From Rotaria sordida (Eukaryota; Rotifera; Eurotatoria; Philodinida; Philodinidae), in NCBI GenBank assembly GCA_905250125.1, contig CAJNOL010000037.1, forward strand, positions 214,326 through 278,325: a stretch of 64,000 nucleotides of DNA, given 5' to 3'. Below the pieces are notes generated by a model, which was not told the DNA's origin, made no database searches, and saw only the letters and a program-made list of their open reading frames with translations. Within the stretch, counting starts at the first letter, position 1. Every line of letters begins with the position of its first letter. Made by a program: the position numbers and the translations under genes. Below are positions 47,615 through 59,800 of the stretch, piece after piece.

Positions 47615-50450
47615 TGTTTTGATAGAAGAATGATCGAACGAATTAGTTTTCTTTTTTTTTTTTTTTATCTAGAAAATTATGATCATCAATCATATGAAGA
47701 ACACCTTTGTGAATCTATGTAGTCGGAATTTATGAAAGCTTTCATTTATTTTTTTTTCTTCTATAACGTTGTATTATACCTGGCTGCTTTTATTTGTTCT
47801 ACACATCAAATTTCCTTCGAAACAGACGGGCAGACAGAAAGAGAAATAGGGTGATCACGTCGTACACAACAAATATGTCGAACAAAATCAGCTTCTCTCT
47901 GCATGACATAAAATTAACAAACGAAAGATGTATTACTTTAATGTTCTTTTCTATTTTTAATCAAAATTAATCATTATGATTATCTAAGAAATTAATATAT
48001 AAGAAAAAAAATATGTATAATGTAATTCAAGATTATATAGAATTATCAATCATTTTCTTTAAGAATATTTAATAAATACAAATGTTTTAATTATCACGAT
48101 AAATAAATATTTATTTTATCTGGTATAATATAGTTAATTTCTTCAAGATAATTCAAAAACAAATATATATATACTGTGGGAGACAAGCACAATACATGCA
48201 TTGTTGACTAACTGTGAATATGATATCAAATAGATGTACTGTCTGGATACTATTCTAGCAACAAAAAAATAATAATTTGAACATATGATACAAAGAAAGA
48301 TTTCTTTTTTTTCATGCATTTATGAGAAAGACTTATATGAGTTTTTGTGAAATGTAAGAATAGGAAAAATAATCAGGGAATCATAGATTGAATTGTGTCG
48401 AACATTTTAAAAGTAATTGGAGAAAAATAGAAATTAGACAATTGTCGCAATGTTATAAAATAATAAAAACTAGATCTGAAAATTCTTTCTTATAATTATT
48501 AATCACAGGTGTAATAAAAATGAGTATAAATTAAAAATTTCTTTCATCATTACGAGTCATTGTATTTCAATTTTATTTTTTACTTTATCAAACCCTTGAG
48601 TGTTACTAAGTTTACCGAGAAATATTGTCATTTGTTGTTTTTTTTATAAGTTATGACGCACTTTGAAAAATATAATGTCCGTTAAACACTTCGACTTATT
48701 CTACCCTAGATTTTTCTTTCTTTTTTTCTTCTTTTGTAATCATTTTCTCTTCACTATTCAAGTGACTTATTTGTTTTTCTCTGTCGATTTTCTTTCAGCA
48801 TCAAATGAATGTATAAAAACAAATCTACTGTCTATTTTTATCACATTGTCACCTATTCTATATTTATTATCAATCATGATTTTTGATTAGTATTCTTTCA
48901 ATCATAAAACATCAGAATTGTCAATTATTAATTTATTTTTGTGTACTGGAAATAGATTGTTGTTTTTGTTGAAAAAAAAAATGAACTATTTATTTTCGTT
49001 TTTCAAATTAATCATAACACTTAATTCTTACACTTCATAGACTCCATGCAATGAATAGATAACATAACTGTTTCTTCTATCTTAACATGATTATACCTAA
49101 CAATAGATTTTTTATTTTATTTTAAATTATAAATAGTGTCACTTCATTTTCATAATACATTCGAAAAATCAAAAAGTGTTTGTGAAGTCTATAGGAACAT
49201 TTCTGGAACATTTCTGCTGAAACATACTTACGAAGTAATTATTTATGTTTTAATTTTTCTACTTTCGGAAATCAAATCTTTAGCGTGTGTTATATTAGAA
49301 TTAAATAATTATTCTAACTAATATTATCATAAATATTTGAGTTATATATATATAATAAAGACTGAATTCGATTTTCTATTGAAATAAAATTTTGCTTTAA
49401 AAATAAAATGATTTTAGTCTAAGAAAATGATCGTATGAACATGCGGATAGATATTCTTATCAACGAGTACATTAAACATTTTTTCTATAGTAATATAAAT
49501 ACACAATATTATTGTTGTAACTATCAAACATAAATGAAAAAACTAATACAAAAAAAAAAGAAAACCTAATAATGGATGTCAATTCGTATTTGAATATTTT
49601 CTCGAAAACATTGTTGATTTATCTGTAAACACTCGAATACTTAAGAAATACTGTTTTTCCAACAGAATATTTTCGATTTTATATATTATTCCTTATTTTT
49701 CACAAAAAATCTATCTTTTTATCATTAAGCAAATATCTACTCATAGTCATTTCATTGAAATTAGATTCCGTAATCAAAGTAATATTCATGAAAGAGAATC
49801 GTTATCAATAGTCTCTTTAAAATTTTTATGCCAGACTTACCATCCATACAATACTTTTTTTTCTACTTATTTAAAGTTAAATCAAATAAAATTTCTCGTA
49901 AACTTGATTAATATTGAACAAAATATACTTCTCTGTTCACGATAAACATCTGTTATTTGGCAACACATTATAAGGAAGAAAAGTTTGTTTACTTAAATTA
50001 TAAAAACTTTTCATGTCTTCTCATTTGTCAATATAAAATTGCAATTCAAAATTAGTTAAATTCAATCTCAATTGTTTTTTTTTGTAATTAAAAATTATTC
50101 AAATAGAAAACAATCTTAAATTTCAAATTTCCGTTTTTTCAAAATTTACTGATAACAATTTAATAAAACTAGTATCTCCAATTTCACTTTCAACTAACTA
50201 CAGTTTATAGAGTTTGGTAGAATAATTGTTACTACGAATGTCATGAACTTTTTCTTGAATTTGAACACACCATCTACTAATTGACATTTTAATATGGAAT
50301 CAAACATCAAATGAACATAAACTAATAGTCGATATGAAAGAGGATTTATATACAAAAACTAAAAATACAGAAAACGATGTTCAAAAAAAAAGACGACTTT
50401 CAAATACGGGTGCTGGTGAGCATCTTCTCTTCATCTAACTTACACCCGCA
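47615..50450. other. Gene-free AT-rich stretch
   Basis: It should contain the desaturase promoter (just right of 47614), but no motif was recognised. Short frames (48663-48890, 49136-49321) are Phe/Leu/Ile-rich and unremarkable. No clear element was found by eye. Confidence 0.45.
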
Positions 50451-50765
50451 ATAAATATGAGTTACCACTATAAATTACGATAGAACCTCTTTGAAATCTC
50501 GCTTTAACTTTAATTAAAATTTTTCTTAGCTAAGCCCAAATCGATGACTTTTGTTCGTGCATTATGAGTGTTACTTAATCAATAATAAAAAAAGCAAATC
50601 AGCTACCCAGTAAATATTTATCCAAAATATTTAGTTCTCTTTCATAAAAATCATCTTACATTCAACCGATAATAATAATAATTTATTTTAAGACCAGTTA
50701 TTATATGCATATAATCCTTGATAAATACTATTTATAGAAAAATTATCATATCATCCTTTATACGA

Positions 50766-51060
50766 TGATACAGCTCTCTACATATCACTTCAAATCTATC
50801 TCAATCGAAAACTTCTTTAGTTAAAAGCTCATATTCTATATAAATTACATCTCATCCTTTAAGATTAAAAAATTTGTCTTGAACAAAAATTCATGTCATC
50901 AACAAATTACACTAAGTTTTATAACGAAAATCTTTATTTAACAAAAAACTTACGTTCTCTACAAATTGCGACATCTCCACGTAATTCAAAAATTTTCTCT
51001 AATCAATAACTCACGTCCAGAGAAATTGCAGTAACTTTTGAAATAAAATAACTTTTCATT
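50766..51060. repeat. Diverged ~60-bp tandem repeat upstream of RanGAP1
   Basis: Four to five consecutive units with a 60-bp period (at about 50766, 50821, 50881, 50941 and 51001). Each follows the scheme AAAAACTCA(T/C)GTTCTCTACAAA, then TTACA/TTGCG, then an AAATTC..AAAATTTTCTCT end. A related isolated unit lies at about 50452-50515. Identity between units is low to moderate. The array ends 300 bp before the RanGAP1 start codon. Confidence 0.6.
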
Positions 51061-51360
51061 GAAACTTTTTAAGACGATTTATTTTCTATATATTCTTTCA
51101 TTGATCTAATCTTTAAAAGTTAACTATCAAATCTACTCGTTTTAAAGAGATATAAACTATATATTATAGATTATTGAAGAGCGATCTCTATCGATTTGTT
51201 CAATATTCTTATTGGCTTTTGTTTACAATTATCTCAAACAAAGACAGAATAGAAAGTTACATTACATTACAAAAGCTTTTTTATATTATTAATTCATTGA
51301 AGTCTTTTCAGATATTGTTCATTTTTTTTTTGTTATACATTCTCTTTATTCAAATCTAAC

Positions 51361-54320
51361 ATGACAGATAATCTTTCAAAAAGTATTAAATCAACTGAAC
51401 ATGAATTATCTTGGGCAAATCGAGGTCTAAAAGGCAATAGTGCTGCTGATGGTAATCATATTTAATTCATTAAAAGACTAAAGTAATTTTTTCTTTGTTT
51501 TTTTTTTTGAATATGAAATCTAGTCAGAGAATTGTGTAATGAAATTGAAAAGTACAAACCATTAAAAGCATTACGTCTTGAAGGTAATACAATAAATGAA
51601 GAAGCAGCAACAGCTATTGGAAAAGCTTTAGAAAAACATAATGAAATTCAAGTAAATATCTAATATACTTTCCTTGAAGTTAATTCGATTGATTTGACTT
51701 TTAGCGTTTAATATGGAATGATTTATTTACAACTCGACTTAAAACTGAAGTACCACCATCATTAGTAAGATTCACATTTTTTTTTTGATTTAATAAAGTT
51801 TCTTTTTATTTTTACTTTCTAATAGATTAAATTAACAAAAGGTCTTTTAACAAATGGCTCTCATATAATTGAAATAAATTTAAGTGATAATGCTTTTGGT
51901 CCTATTGGCGTTAAAGGTCTTGAAACATTTCTTTCATCATCAGCATGTTATACACTTGAAGAACTTCGTTTAAATAATTGTGGTATGGGTAGTATGGGTG
52001 GAAAAGTAAATGAATTATTCTTTTATTAGAAAGGAAAAAAATGTAATAAGATTAATTATAATTTTTTTAAGTTATTAGCGGAAGCTTTAATTGCATGTCA
52101 TAAGAATAGTATTGTATCTGGTGGAAGACAATTTGCATTAAAACAATTTATTGCTGGTCGAAATCGTCTTGAGATTGAAGGTGCACAAGCATTAGCAAAA
52201 GCATTTGAAGTAATTTTATATTTTATCTTTCATTTTCAAAATTAAGCTTAAATTTTTTTTATTAATTTAGATTATTGGTACATTAGAAGTAATTCGTATG
52301 CCACAAAATGGTATTCGACCACCGGGCATTGAAGCATTAGCTACAGCTTTTGTACGAAATCGAAATTTACGCATAATTGATCTTAATGATAATACAATAA
52401 CGACAGCAGCAGCTAAATTAGCATCAGCTATTGGAAAATTACCTAAATTAGAAATAATCAATCTTGAATCTTCACTTATTCGTACTAAAGGTGCTATTGC
52501 TATTGCTCGTGCTATTGTTTCACATAAAAATCTTCAAGTATAGAAATGTTTTTTTTTTTTAATAATATAGAGTTCTTTTATTTTTAAAGGAATTATATCT
52601 CGGATGTAATGATATGCATACGGAAGGTGGTCTTGAAGTTGCACGAGCTGTTAAAAATATGTCATCATTGAAAGTATTAGATTTAAATGGTGTGTATTGT
52701 ATCATTTTTCTTTGTATTTTAATTGATTAATATATTATAGGAAATTGCTTTGGTTTTGATGGAATCGATGAAATTCGTAATGTACTTGAAAATAAGAGTT
52801 TTATTAATCAAATGGCATTTAGGTAAATTTAACTCTCTTATAGGTTGAGAGATACTTGATTCATTTTGTTGAAAAAAAGAAAGTGATAGAGCTTTAGAAG
52901 TTTTGAAATTGAGAATTCATTGAATAAAAAGAAAATAAACTAAATCAGTTTTTAAAAAAGTGTTGAGAAAAATGAGATCATTGTTTTTGTAAATTCATAT
53001 TTTCTTTCAATTTCTAAGCATTCGATCAGAAGGATCAAGCAAATCATAATTTTTATGCATGTATGATGATGTACTTGAAATGACGATACTTCTTCTAGAT
53101 CAGTACCACAAAACAATAAATAATAGTCTTTATACGTCTTTGATTTGATCTGCAGAGGTTAGCTTTTATTTATTCATTAAATTCTATAAAGTCTACAATA
53201 CAAGATGATCAATAACTCGAACAAGTTGCTAAATATCCGAGAATCTCCCATACTATCATTAGTTGTTCTTTTAAATGGATATATATTATTGGTTTTTTTT
53301 TGTTAGTGATGATGAAGGTAGTGATGAAGATGAAGAAGAAGATGATGAAAATGAAGTTGACGATGAAGAAGATAATGATGAAGATTATCAAGAAGCAGAA
53401 GAGGAACAACAAGAAAATGAACCTCCATCGTTCGTTCCCAATACAAATTCTACTCAAAAACATCTTGGTTTTCAATTTGGTGTTTCACCATCAATTTCAT
53501 CGAAATCCGAAACTGTTAGTGGTCTATCTGATAGGATAGCAAAATTTGATTTTACTGCTAGTTCACCATTTAATTTTGGTTTACAATCAACAACTAACGT
53601 AATTTACATTAATTCATTTATTTTATTTTAATGATTTTTACTTATTTTAGAGTAAAGATAATAAATGGACAACATTTAATAATATTGATAAAGTTAAAGA
53701 ACATTTAAAAGTGAGCAAAAGAAAAATATTGACGAAACAAACCTAAAAAAAATTATAAAACATTTTCCTAGAATGATGAACAATCAATTGAACGTGCTAT
53801 AAAATTACTTGAAGATATATGGAATGATTATACTCTCTCACAAAATGATTGTTCTTCTATTGCTAGTAAACATTAAATACTTTGTTTATCTACAATTTAA
53901 ATTTTTTACATATTCATAGAAAATATTTTAAAAACATTGACATTTACAACTACAAGTGAACGTAATTTTAACGAATGTTTACTTGTCTCGTTAGGCTTTG
54001 TTAAAGTAAGAAAAAGGCATTTCGATTTTTTTGTTAACCAAAATTGTCTTGATTTTTATTTAGGACGAAAAAACGGGACGTCAACGTCGTACAATAAATC
54101 AACGTGATAAAATATATCAAACACTTATTGATATTAATCAACAATTACCCAAATCAACAAAAAATCTTCTCTCAATTTTTCTTCAAAATAATTCGTATGT
54201 ATCTATTCTATCATTTTTCTTTTTTGTTTAACAATGAATTTTATTTTCAAAAATAGGAATGATCAAAATCAATGTTTATCTGGATTGAAACAGAAATTAG
54301 TAATGACAATAAAAGGATAA
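51361..54320 (+). CDS. RANGAP1: RanGAP1, GTPase-activating protein for Ran
   Basis: Fourteen exons are read: 51361-51451, 51524-51651, 51705-51764, 51826-52005, 52072-52209, 52271-52537, 52590-52689, 52741-52822, 53307-53598, 53651-53710, 53772-53865, 53920-54005, 54064-54194 and 54257-54320, giving 590 residues. The N-terminal two thirds are leucine-rich repeats with strong family blocks: [66 protein letters not shown] and IIDLNDNTI. An acidic tract of about 40 residues follows (from 53307). The C-terminal domain contains [13 protein letters not shown], which aligns with the vertebrate SUMO-acceptor region. RanGAP1 stimulates GTP hydrolysis by Ran at the cytoplasmic face of nuclear pores and so sustains nuclear transport. 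The protein looks complete. Confidence 0.95.
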
Positions 54321-57300
54321 TATATATATATATATTTTTTTTTTGTATCTGTATACTATGTCTATTTTTTGTTACAAAATTAAACAAGATTAATACAACT
54401 AGCGGTTCTTAAATGTTAGTTTTTTTGTGGTAAATACTCGAAACAAATCATAATTAAATTTGATATCTACCAGGAATCGAAATAAGACGCTCGGCTTGAA
54501 CGTTATTTCTCTTTTCAAGGAAGATGTCTCATGTAGAAAAACCGCAAGAAATTGATTTTAATGTGATTTTTTTGTCAAAACTTCTTAGATGAGTTTTGCA
54601 TCTCACAACTACTAACAATCACAAATCTTGATTATGCGAACATTTTGGAAGTTTCATGTAGCTAATAACTGAAAGAAGAATATTTATTCAGTTCGATGAC
54701 ATTCTTTATCCATGTACAAGGCCGAGTGCATTATTAATGGAATTAAACGATATGAGTGTTAGCTGTATACAAAAATTAACAGTGTGACTAACGATAGTAA
54801 CCAATCTGACTCTTTAAAATTGATCAGCGAGTATTTTACTCATGAGAGTTGATGTTGATAAATGACAGTCTTCAAGAAGTTGAAGTATCCACAAACGTAA
54901 CTTTGTCTGTCGATTAAATAAATAATTCAACTTATCTCTCATGCCATTTTTCCATTCAAGCACCAAAATTATTGGACCTTATTCCACTCGTGATCACTAT
55001 GGCAATGAACTTATTACAATGTTCTAATAAATGACTGTAGTGATCGTGAAGTGTCGTCGTGTAAAAATCTTTTTTTTGTAAAAGAAATATACTTTTACCA
55101 GTGTTATTCTAAGTCGGGCTGAACCGAGTCAGCAAAAAGTGGGCCAATTTCGAAGCTTGGTATCTACTCAGGTGAAACAACACGATTAAACTACGATGAT
55201 TTTCTATCTGAAAAGAGTGTTTGTATATGATACACGTATCATATTTACATCGTATAATTGAAGTGTCTGTAATTCATTACAGTTAGAGATAGAAGAAAAC
55301 ATTTGTTTTTTGTTGATGTCGAAATAAAATTACTATTAAGTATATTTCTTATAGTTGAAAATATCATTCTAGAATATATGAATATTTGTTGAAATTGTCG
55401 TTCCATTCTTAGGCTAATCGACAATAAGCATCTACTCTCATCTTAATTTTTTGTTATACTTTGTGCTTGTAAATCTTGCAGTTATTCTTCAGTTGGTTTT
55501 GTTGGAATTAAAAAGAATGCTATGTATTTTAAATTTAAAGTTTTTTTTAAGTAAAAAGTAAAGTATAACGATACATGAATCTTTTTTTTTTATAGAAACA
55601 GATGTTTTACATAGATATTCTCGAATGAATTTCATGAAGTTATGTGCATGATAGTTTATCTACATATTCGATATAATACTAATCAGTCATTCGTCGTAAA
55701 TGCAAGGTTGGATTGATATGTGATGTGACTATTGTAACATTGTATGGATATTCAGATACATGTTTTAAATGAAAAAATCAAAAGAGACAAGTGAATAACA
55801 ATGATGAGCAAGGATATTTTAATATTTTAGTGACGAACATCCATAGGCATTGGAATTGATGAAGGACAAAAAAACATAAAAAGTACATGAGTGATCACTC
55901 CGAAACCTTAATTGCAAAACAAGAGAAGATACATAATTTGATGGCACTCAAATTGGTTTTTTTTACCTATAGTTGTATAAAGAATGTCAGGTAGATGGTC
56001 ATGATTAATCGATAGACAATGCTTCAAATGAGTAGTACATTTATTAATGACCCACTAATAAACGGATGTGTGCCAGATTTATTGATGTCTTCACAAACCA
56101 GAAAGCCATATTTTCATCAGCTATTGCTCCAGAAAAAACTTATAGACACAGTTGAATAGTTTTTCAAAGAAAGAAACTAGATTTTTATTTCTTGCTTTTC
56201 AAATGCATCCGACGGAAGTATAAATTAGAGTACAGCTATAAAATGGTGCGTCACTTTTTTTTTTATCTCACAAACAATCAAACAACACTCTGACAATTAT
56301 CGAATATCAAGGTTTCACTAGATGGCAAAAACTAATCGGTTTTTTTCGATGATGACTTGATTTATTATTGTCTAATTTTTGGTTTAATGAATCAAATGAT
56401 AGCTGCTTTTATTTGTTTCTTTGTCAACCGCTGCAGAGCCATTAGCATTAGACTCATCGAATTCGTACCAACGATAACATAAAATATCTTTTTCTTGACA
56501 TCAATTTATATTTTTGAATAGTTCATTTAGAAACTTCGATATCTTATGAAGAATCATTGACATTTCTAGATATACTATTTTGTCTAGAAATTATATTGCA
56601 ATCAACATAAATCAATTAATCAAGAAACAACATTCAATGTTCAAACTAGTCGCAACAATTTGTTCTCATTTTTATTTTATGCTTATCATTTCAGTCTTTT
56701 ATTAATGATCTACCCTCTTTGTTTTCTTCAAATTTTTTTTTTTATATATTCAATAATTTTAAATAAGGTATAATATTCATTTTAGTTTATTTTTTAGCAT
56801 GTCCTATTTCATGAAGTCTAAGAAAGGTTAAAAAAACCATTCAAAAGAAACAAAAGACATGACAATATTAGCACCGGTTATTATAGTTCAATAAAAAATG
56901 TCAAGAAGTTCAGGTCTAGCAAGGGAAGAAGAATGAGAAAAAAAGAGCGATAGGAAAAAATATGTGCGTATTTATTTCTGTTGGAATATGCATTTGTAGG
57001 ATCACGCCATATGTAGAAGACAGAGATTATCGAAAGAAGATTAGAAGATAGAGCACAAGGTAACCAAGATGACAAAATGATAACTCCAGTCGTCGAGAGT
57101 TCCCTTGACAGAAAACAGTAATGTTTATAAATTGACTAGATTATTTAGTTTTCTACAAATTGAATATTAACAAAAAGAAAAATGAAAACAATCAAATAAT
57201 AGACCAAATGAAAACAGTCGGCAACTACATATTAGTTTTAATTTGATATGTGATAGTATTAATTATGTTTCGATTTGTTTCATATAATTAAGAAAAACAC

Positions 57301-57717
57301 CACTTACCTATGCTTCACTATTCTTCTCTTATCAAAGAATATATTATTAAACAATATTTCATATATTGGTTAATGAAAAAGACATTCGCATGCACTAATT
57401 AGAGATCATTACCTATAATAATATAGAAAATCGATTAGAGAAAAAAAAACATACAAAGGAAATGCGTGCACATTTTTTAATCAATGAATATCGAAGAAAA
57501 AGTCGTCACATGTGATGATAAATTCTGTGGATTATGCTAATATATCGATAAGAATTTTCACTATTGTCTAAGTTTTCCTTTTGAATAATTAATAGCAAAT
57601 AGAATATGTTATTTATGAATAATATATTAATTTTTTTTTCAAATATGGCATATGTCATGGATCTATTTATCTATTCAATTCATAAAATTTTAAATGTCTG
57701 CTCAAATTAAACAATAC

Positions 57718-58505
57718 AACTATAAGATCTTGTATGATTCTTGCAAGATCATATCGGAACTTATACCGTGTGTGATCTTCTATAATTATACAAGACCCTA
57801 TGAAAATCGATTATGATCTTATGTAAATCTTAAATCCATCGTTTCTGATGAAATCATACTGCATGATTCTTTTATGACATTAATGTTAGATCTTATAAGA
57901 TTTATAGATGACTTTCCAGAGTTTCTTACAATGTTTTATACCAAATTTTGTCCTATTTTTTCGTAGTCAATTGTTATGATAGGCAGAATGGGAGGATTAG
58001 AAAGCGCTACTCCTTCTTCTTCATCTGTCCTAAAGAAATATTCATTGTAAATAAAAATTTATCTTTTATTACTTCATATACCATTGATTATTGCTATTGA
58101 AATAAATCCAGATAAGTAAATTAAAATAAATTTTGCTTCCATTGAATGCGATTGTTAAGATAATCTACAATAAAGAAATAAGTGCTTTGAATGAATGAAT
58201 GAATGAATGAAAACATACTTCTATTCAATCGAATCAATAAAATGCTCTGTGATGTGATTTCCAAACAGAAAAACACCACTATGTAGAAGATGTACGTTCA
58301 ATTATAAAATGCATAGTATTTAAATTAGAACGTATTCAATTGCACAAAACTATCATTATAAAATCTATTTATGCAAGACAAACTTAAAATTATAATCCTA
58401 TAAGATCATATTAGATCTTACTAGATTCCGTAAGGTCATACAATGTGAATTTTACAACATCCAATTGCTTGTAAAATCATGCACGATCTTTGCAAGATTT
58501 TTCTA
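57718..58505. repeat. Possible diverged inverted repeat rich in AAGATC/GATCTT
   Basis: The left part (57718-57840) has AAGATCTTGTATGATTCTTG and repeated GATCTTAT words. The reverse complement of the right part (58390-58505) has AAGATCGTGCATGATTTTAC and AATATGATCTTATAGG. The match is partial, so this may be a strongly decayed foldback element. Confidence 0.35.
58187..58211. repeat. (GAAT)n tetranucleotide microsatellite
   Basis: Six consecutive GAAT/AATG units, directly visible. Confidence 0.9.
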
Positions 58506-59800
58506 TCTAGATAAAAGACTTCTACAAAACGGTAGATTCATTGATTCATTAAAAACATCATTGTTAAAATTACTTATTCAACTCTTACCCCTCGATCTAT
58601 TATTGTCTCATTTTATTTCTAATAAAAAAAAAGGTCGTTTCTATGAGCATTTTTTATTCAATAGTAAAAATCATTTAAAATAATGTCCTGTTGACAGACT
58701 TTTCTTTTGTACGTAATAAGAAATAAATAAACAATAATTGCTTACTCTCAAGAATTCAATGCTAAAACAATATGTCTTTCTTTTACAGGTTATGATTTGC
58801 AAAGCAATCGTTTATAAAGGATTCGTTTGTAAAACGAATTGAAATGAATACGATTTAAAAAAAGTAATAGAGAAACATTTCTGAAACGTATCGAATCACA
58901 TTCAAGAGTTCATTGAAATTAAAAAAAAAACTTTATTTGAGTATCCTTTCATCCGAAAATCTTTCTGAATATTTACTTGAATGATGATTTTTCAATAGAA
59001 ATATTTTATTCAACTATTTAATATTATTCGAATAGTGGCTTTTTTTCTATTCTTGTAGTACAACTATTGTATCATTGTCAATGTCAAAGATCATTTGGCT
59101 TTTATTTAATTTCTATTAATAAATCTTTAAATAAATTTGGATTATAAAAACTAAAAATAAACCGTTTTTGTTTCTCAATTTCAAACTTGAACAAAGTAAA
59201 TTTTATATTGAATATTCTCTTAGGTTATTTATCATGTAAATATTTAGATGGAATTTGTTTGCTATGAAATATATGTCATATTTTTTCTACAGACACAATT
59301 ACAAGGACAATTGACTTTTTATGCTTGTCACCATAAAATTAACAAAAAAAAAAAAATGTTTCAATATGTAACGAAAGTATTCATACTAATTAAGAGAAGT
59401 TTAATAAAGAATGTTTAATTAGTATAAAATATAATCATATAAGTGGATGTTGAATATTTTTCTAATAATAGAAGAAAATGATTTCAAAATAAAAGTTATG
59501 GCTGTGGAGCTTATCCCTTTTTTCTATTCTTCTCCATCTTTTACAGTGTTTGCTGAAAGAAAAAAAGTTTTTTTTTTCTTTTTCTCATTACATTCTTCAT
59601 CAACCTTGTTTCTACGTCGCTCCTTTTGCAATGTACGTAAAAGTGAGTTAAAAAAAAACGAGACAGAAGAACGATACTCATTCCCCTACTCCATTGAATA
59701 ATAAACAAATAAAAAAGGACAAAAAAACTAAAGTTGTACAAATAAAAGGACATATTCATATTGTTTCTTCAGTATTAAAAGAAAATAAATCTACTGCAAT

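Larger units (their letters stand above)
54321..59800. other. 5.5-kb gene-free stretch
   Basis: No gene is supported. It contains poly-T tracts, AAGATC-rich repeats (57718-58505), a GAAT tetranucleotide run at 58187-58211, and short frames (56881-57075 minus, 58465-58683, 59447-59701) of low complexity. Confidence 0.5.

Noticed and set aside
50766..51060. CRISPR array
   Set aside because: The 60-bp units are contiguous and diverged, with no identical repeats separated by unique spacers, and the genome is eukaryotic.
53209..53475. 88-codon minus-strand frame rich in Ile and Phe
   Set aside because: It is the shadow of the acidic GAA/GAT tract of RanGAP1, which reads as TTC/ATC codons on the other strand.
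59447..59701. 84-codon Phe-rich frame upstream of PLC copy 2
   Set aside because: Built from poly-T tracts; no similarity and no splice link to the PLC exons.
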